A DNA stretch of 8,575 nucleotides. Source: LMUY01 sp964245075. GTDB lineage: Bacteria; Pseudomonadota; Alphaproteobacteria; Acetobacterales; Acetobacteraceae. A program made the position numbers and the translations under genes. Location of the stretch: the NCBI GenBank assembly GCA_964245075.1, contig CAXTLC010000112.1, positions 1 through 8,575 on the forward strand. Reading direction: 5' to 3'. The notes below the pieces were generated by a model, which searched no databases, was not told where the DNA came from, and saw nothing but the letters and a program-made list of their open reading frames with translations. This document shows, one piece after another, positions 6,318 to 8,575 of the stretch; position 1 is the stretch's first letter, and the number at the start of each line of letters is the position of its first letter.

Positions 6318-6590
6318 ATGCACCCGAGCAGACACCCTGCCCCAGCCTCGATCACCATCCGCAACCTCGATCCGGCCCTCAAGGAACGGCTGCGCGTCCG
6401 CGCCGCGCAGCACGGTCAGTCGATGGAGGCGGAGGCACGCCGTATCCTGCAAACCGCGCTGGCGCTGCAGGACGCCCCGCCGGTGCGCCACCTCTACGAC
6501 CGGGTTCGCGCCCGCTTTGCACTATTGGGCGGAGTGGAACTCGAACTACCCCCGTGTGAGCCGGTCCGCGAGCCGCCCCGCTTCGACTGA
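6318..6590 (+). CDS. fitA: FitA/VapB-like ribbon-helix-helix antitoxin
   Basis: A 90-aa protein. Residues 10-47 (ASITIRNLDPALKERLRVRA, then GQSMEAEARRIL) match the FitA-type ribbon-helix-helix pattern: a DNA-binding strand SITIRN, two helices and the conserved MEAEARRIL. The C-terminal part (about 55-90) would wrap and inhibit the toxin. The antitoxin neutralises the PIN nuclease encoded next and represses the operon through the repeats upstream. The ATG at 6318 is preferred; the in-frame TTG at 6312 adds two residues only. No clear Shine-Dalgarno sequence precedes either, so initiation may be weak or depend on a very short leader. Its TGA overlaps the toxin ATG by one base (6588-6592). Confidence 0.88.
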   Translation: MHPSRHPAPASITIRNLDPALKERLRVRAAQHGQSMEAEARRILQTALALQDAPPVRHLYDRVRARFALLGGVELELPPCEPVREPPRFD

Positions 6591-7006
6591 TGCTGATGCT
6601 CGACACCAACATGCTGTCCGAGATCATGCGTCCCGAGCCGGAGCGGAAGGTCGCGGATTGGATCGTGCGCCAGCCATCGGATGAGCTGTTCACGGCTGCC
6701 GTGTGCCAAGCAGAAATCCTCTCCGGTCTTGCCATCATGCCGAGCGGTCGTCGCCGCACCGACTTCGAGGAGGCCGCGCGTGCCATGTTCGCCGACGACT
6801 TTGATGGGCGCATCCTGCCTTTCGACACCGAAGCGGCGGCTGTCTATGCCGAGGTATTCGCAGCGCGCCGGAAAGCCGGGCGGCCGAGCGGGACCATTGA
6901 TCTCATGCTGGCCGCGATTGCACGCGTGCGCGGGGCAAGCGTGGTCACCCGAAACGTGGCCGACTTCGAGGGCGTGGGCGTGGGCGTCATCAATCCTTGG
7001 GATTGA
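6590..7006 (+). CDS. fitB: FitB/VapC-like PIN-domain toxin ribonuclease
   Basis: A 138-aa PIN-domain protein, the toxin of the pair. The acidic residues that bind metal in PIN nucleases are in place: D5 (LDTN), E42 (CQAEIL), D104 (TIDLMLAA) and D125 (TRNVADFEG). Length and the ending VINPWD fit FitB. Proteins of this family cleave RNA (many VapC toxins cut tRNA or rRNA) and are held inactive by the antitoxin; loss of the plasmid lets the stable toxin act on daughter cells. The exact RNA target cannot be told from sequence. It is translationally coupled to the antitoxin by a one-base overlap. A second ATG at 6596 is an alternative start two codons later. All key residues are intact. Confidence 0.92.
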   Translation: MLMLDTNMLSEIMRPEPERKVADWIVRQPSDELFTAAVCQAEILSGLAIMPSGRRRTDFEEAARAMFADDFDGRILPFDTEAAAVYAEVFAARRKAGRPSGTIDLMLAAIARVRGASVVTRNVADFEGVGVGVINPWD

Positions 7007-7042
7007 GCTGCGGCTGGGCGGGCTGCTGGAAAGGATCGGGCG

Positions 7043-7306
7043 ATGAGCAAGGCAACCTACCCCCTTAAGCTGCCAGCCTCCATCAAGGCTGCCGCGGCCC
7101 AACTGGCGCGCGAAGACGGCGTGTCGCTGAACCAGTGGATCGCTGCGGCGGTGGCGCAAAAGGTGGGCGCGGTGGAAACGGCAGCCGAGTTCTTCAAGCG
7201 GCGTGGCGACGGTGCGAAGCCCGGCGATCTCCACGCGATCCTTGGGCGTGTTCCCGACCGCGCTCCCGATCCCGGTGACGAGCTGCCGGAGGGCTGGCAA
7301 CCCTGA
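7043..7306 (+). CDS. Small ribbon-helix-helix protein, HicB/Arc-like antitoxin-type
   Basis: An 87-aa protein. Residues 5-40 (YPLKLPASIKAAAAQLARED, then GVSLNQWIAAAVAQKVG) fit an Arc/CopG-like ribbon-helix-helix fold of the kind seen in the C-terminal part of HicB: a short strand YPLKLP, helix, GVSLNQWI turn, and helix. The rest (about 45-87) is variable and Pro/Asp-rich. A good ribosome site AAGGA (7031-7035) lies 7 bases before the ATG. No HicA-like toxin is next to it; it stands between the FitAB operon and the recombinase and overlaps the likely recombinase start. It may be an orphan antitoxin, a plasmid-copy or segregation regulator, or a partner of the recombinase. The fold is fairly secure, the function is not. 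Confidence 0.75.
   Translation: MSKATYPLKLPASIKAAAAQLAREDGVSLNQWIAAAVAQKVGAVETAAEFFKRRGDGAKPGDLHAILGRVPDRAPDPGDELPEGWQP
7288..7305 (+). promoter_or_regulatory. Ribosome binding site and CTG start deciding the recombinase N-terminus
   Basis: GGAGGG (7288-7293), a near-ideal Shine-Dalgarno sequence, lies 9 bases before CTG (7303-7305), which overlaps the TGA of the preceding gene as CTGA. The next candidate, GTG at 7333, has no such site and would remove the residues just before the conserved first strand. Confidence 0.45.
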
Positions 7307-8022
7307 CCGCCGCCGCGTCGCCGCGCCGGTTCGTGGCCTACCTTCGCGTTAGCACCGAGGGCCAAGGCCGGTCCGGGCTGGGGTTGGAGGCGCAGCGCCA
7401 GGCCGCCGCCGCCTACCTGGCGCAACACGGGGGCGATCTGCTGGCCGAATTTCAGGAGGTCGAGAGCGGGCGCACAGCAGCCCGCCCTCAGCTGGCCGCG
7501 GCGCTGGCGTGCTGCCGCACGCGACGGGCGGCGCTGCTGGTCGCCAAGCTGGACCGACTGAGCCGCAATGCGCGCTTCCTGCTGGGCCTAGTCGAGGGTG
7601 CCGGCGAGGCCGGGGTGGTGTTCTGCGACCTGCCCCAGGTGCCGCCGGGTCCGATGGGGCGCTTCCTGCTGACGCAGATGGCGGCGGTGGCCGAGCTTGA
7701 GGCTGGGTTGACCGGGCAGCGCACGCGGGCGGCGCTGGTGGCTGCGAAGGCGCGCGGCACCCGGCTGGGCAACCCACGGCTGCGGCCGGGCACGCCGGCC
7801 GGAGCGGAAGTGGCCCGGGTGGCGCATTGCGAGCTGGCGCAGGCGCGGTCGGTCGAACTGCGGGCGGTGCTGGACGAGATGCGGGCAGATGGCGCCATGC
7901 CCGAGGGGGCCAGCTTGCGACAGATCGCCGCGGCGCTGGAGGCGCGCGGCGTGCGAGCGCCGCAAGGCGGAGCAAGGTGGTCGGCAGCGCAGGTCCGGCG
8001 AGTGCTGGCGCGTGGTGCTTGA
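7303..8022 (+). CDS. Serine recombinase of the resolvase/invertase family
   Basis: A 239-aa serine recombinase (229 aa if the GTG at 7333 is the start). Numbering from the CTG, the N-terminal catalytic domain has FVAYLRVSTEGQG with R15 and the nucleophile S17, then KLDRLSRN (82-89) with R85 and R88, and the long helix about 117-150 (QMAAVAELEAG, AALVAAKARG). The C-terminal part, SLRQIAAALEARGVRAPQGG, then WSAAQVRRVL, is a helix-turn-helix DNA-binding region. Such enzymes cut both strands through a 5' phosphoserine and recombine short sites; beside a rep gene the usual role is resolving plasmid multimers, though inversion is possible. No res site was recognised. The first strand of this family normally includes F-V-A-Y-x-R-V-S, so starting at the GTG would cut into it; the upstream CTG with GGAGGG fits better. 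Confidence 0.9.
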   Translation: MTAAASPRRFVAYLRVSTEGQGRSGLGLEAQRQAAAAYLAQHGGDLLAEFQEVESGRTAARPQLAAALACCRTRRAALLVAKLDRLSRNARFLLGLVEGAGEAGVVFCDLPQVPPGPMGRFLLTQMAAVAELEAGLTGQRTRAALVAAKARGTRLGNPRLRPGTPAGAEVARVAHCELAQARSVELRAVLDEMRADGAMPEGASLRQIAAALEARGVRAPQGGARWSAAQVRRVLARGA

Positions 8023-8023
8023 T

Positions 8024-8037
8024 CCAGCTTACGCTGG
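8024..8037 (+). other. Small hairpin between recombinase and repA
   Basis: CCAGC (8024-8028), loop TTAC, GCTGG (8033-8037), starting two bases after the recombinase stop and ending 8 bases before the GAGG ribosome site of repA. A 5-bp stem with no long T-run is too weak for a confident terminator. It could mildly modulate readthrough or translation into repA, or be part of a protein site. Confidence 0.35.
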
Positions 8038-8056
8038 TTATCGTGAGGCCAACCTG

Positions 8057-8575
8057 ATGGATAAAAAACCCACGCGCAGCACCAGAGATGAACGGCTAAC
8101 CCGGTTGCTGGATGCAGGCGACCTCATCCACGGTGAGGAGCCGGGGCCGGTCCTTTACGCGCACACGGTGTTCTGCCAGACGGGCTTGCCCTACCGGAAC
8201 CCCGGCGATGTACGAGAGTGGGAGCGGGCGAATGGTGCAGCTCGGCTGAAGGTGCTGGCGGGCGAGGCGATGCATCCGGAAACGGGCGAGTTCGTGAAGG
8301 TTGGGCTCCCCTATGGGCCAAAGCCTCGGCTGATCCTGGCGCACCTCAACGGCGAGGCGTTGCGGCAGCAATCCCCGTGGATCGAGGTCGAGGACAGCCT
8401 GACGGCGTTCGTAAAGCGGCTGCGCCTTGATCCGGGTGGGCGCACCATCGGGGCTATCAAGGACCAGCTCGCACGCCTGTCGGCATCCTCGATCCGGCTC
8501 GGCTATGTCCGCGACGGGCGGGCGGTGACGATCAACAGCCAGATCGTGACGAGCTTCGATCTGTGGTTCCCGCGG
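8057..8575 (+). CDS. repA: RepA plasmid replication initiator, C-terminus cut by the window
   Basis: The first 173 codons of a replication initiator; the frame is open to the window edge. Recognisable family signatures in order are HTVFCQTGLPYR (36-47), a strong core LPYGPKPRLILAHLNGEALR (84-103), IEVEDSLTAFVKRL (109-122), DPGGRTIGAIKDQLARL (125-141) and the strand DGRAVTINSQ (153-162), all in the pattern of RepA_C-type proteins, which bind origin repeats and load the replication machinery. I chose the ATG at 8057 because GAGG (8045-8048) lies 8 bases upstream; the frame is also open further up to a GTG at 8015, inside the end of the recombinase gene. Only 34 bases separate it from the recombinase stop, so its promoter may lie inside that gene. 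Origin repeats are not seen here and may lie beyond the right edge. Confidence 0.9.
   Translation, partial: MDKKPTRSTRDERLTRLLDAGDLIHGEEPGPVLYAHTVFCQTGLPYRNPGDVREWERANGAARLKVLAGEAMHPETGEFVKVGLPYGPKPRLILAHLNGEALRQQSPWIEVEDSLTAFVKRLRLDPGGRTIGAIKDQLARLSASSIRLGYVRDGRAVTINSQIVTSFDLWFPR

Noticed and set aside
6494..7300. Minus-strand frame of 268 codons opposite the toxin-antitoxin and ribbon-helix-helix genes
   Set aside because: The plus strand here encodes a PIN nuclease with all four acidic residues and properly coupled neighbours; the minus frame is a shadow.
8096..8371. Minus-strand frame opposite repA
   Set aside because: The plus strand carries clear RepA motifs across the same bases.

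Overview
The window is a stretch of backbone and accessory DNA from a plasmid (or plasmid-derived element). The evidence is a large relaxase/helicase at the left edge, a RepA-type replication initiator running off the right edge, and a serine recombinase plus a toxin-antitoxin pair just before it. All genes I accept lie on the + strand. The very high GC of the backbone, and the relaxase and RepA sequence styles (MobA_MobL plus TraA-type helicase, RepA_C-like), point to an alphaproteobacterium, perhaps a member of the Acetobacteraceae/Rhodospirillales. The taxon is inference from sequence style, not a database match.

Layout. (1) 1-3524, transfer: a 5'-truncated MobA/TraA relaxase-helicase whose catalytic Tyr motif is still visible at the left edge, followed 11 bp later by a single-pass membrane protein likely to be its mobilization partner. 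No coupling protein or type IV secretion gene is visible, so only mobilization can be claimed. (2) 3525-6194, accessory cassette: an XRE-type regulator behind a candidate promoter and a tandem 11-bp-period repeat; a 266-aa protein with a C-terminal membrane anchor; a 102-aa protein with a C-terminal membrane segment; and, coupled to it by a 1-base overlap, a reading frame cut by an in-frame TAG. The DNA of 4380-5445 is clearly less GC-rich (two 60-base lines counted at 47% and 38% G+C, against 78% in one relaxase line), which suggests separate acquisition. I recognise no function for the three genes after the regulator; this is the most novel part of the window. (3) 6195-7006, stability: a FitA/FitB-like (VapBC-type) toxin-antitoxin operon whose candidate promoter, with a perfect TTGACA -35 box, is filled by three tandem copies of the palindrome ATTGCAAT, a probable autoregulatory operator. 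(4) 7043-8022: a ribbon-helix-helix small protein and a resolvase-type serine recombinase that may start at a CTG codon overlapping the previous stop. (5) 8057 to the edge: repA, N-terminal 173 codons.

Together these give a modular plasmid plan: replication (RepA), multimer resolution (recombinase), post-segregational stability (FitAB), mobilization (relaxase plus partner), and a regulated membrane-associated accessory cassette between the mobilization and stability modules. oriT (normally upstream of the relaxase) and oriV/iterons (often next to rep) are not seen and may lie just outside the two edges. No stretch of more than about 220 bases lacks a gene; the largest gap is 5230-5445.
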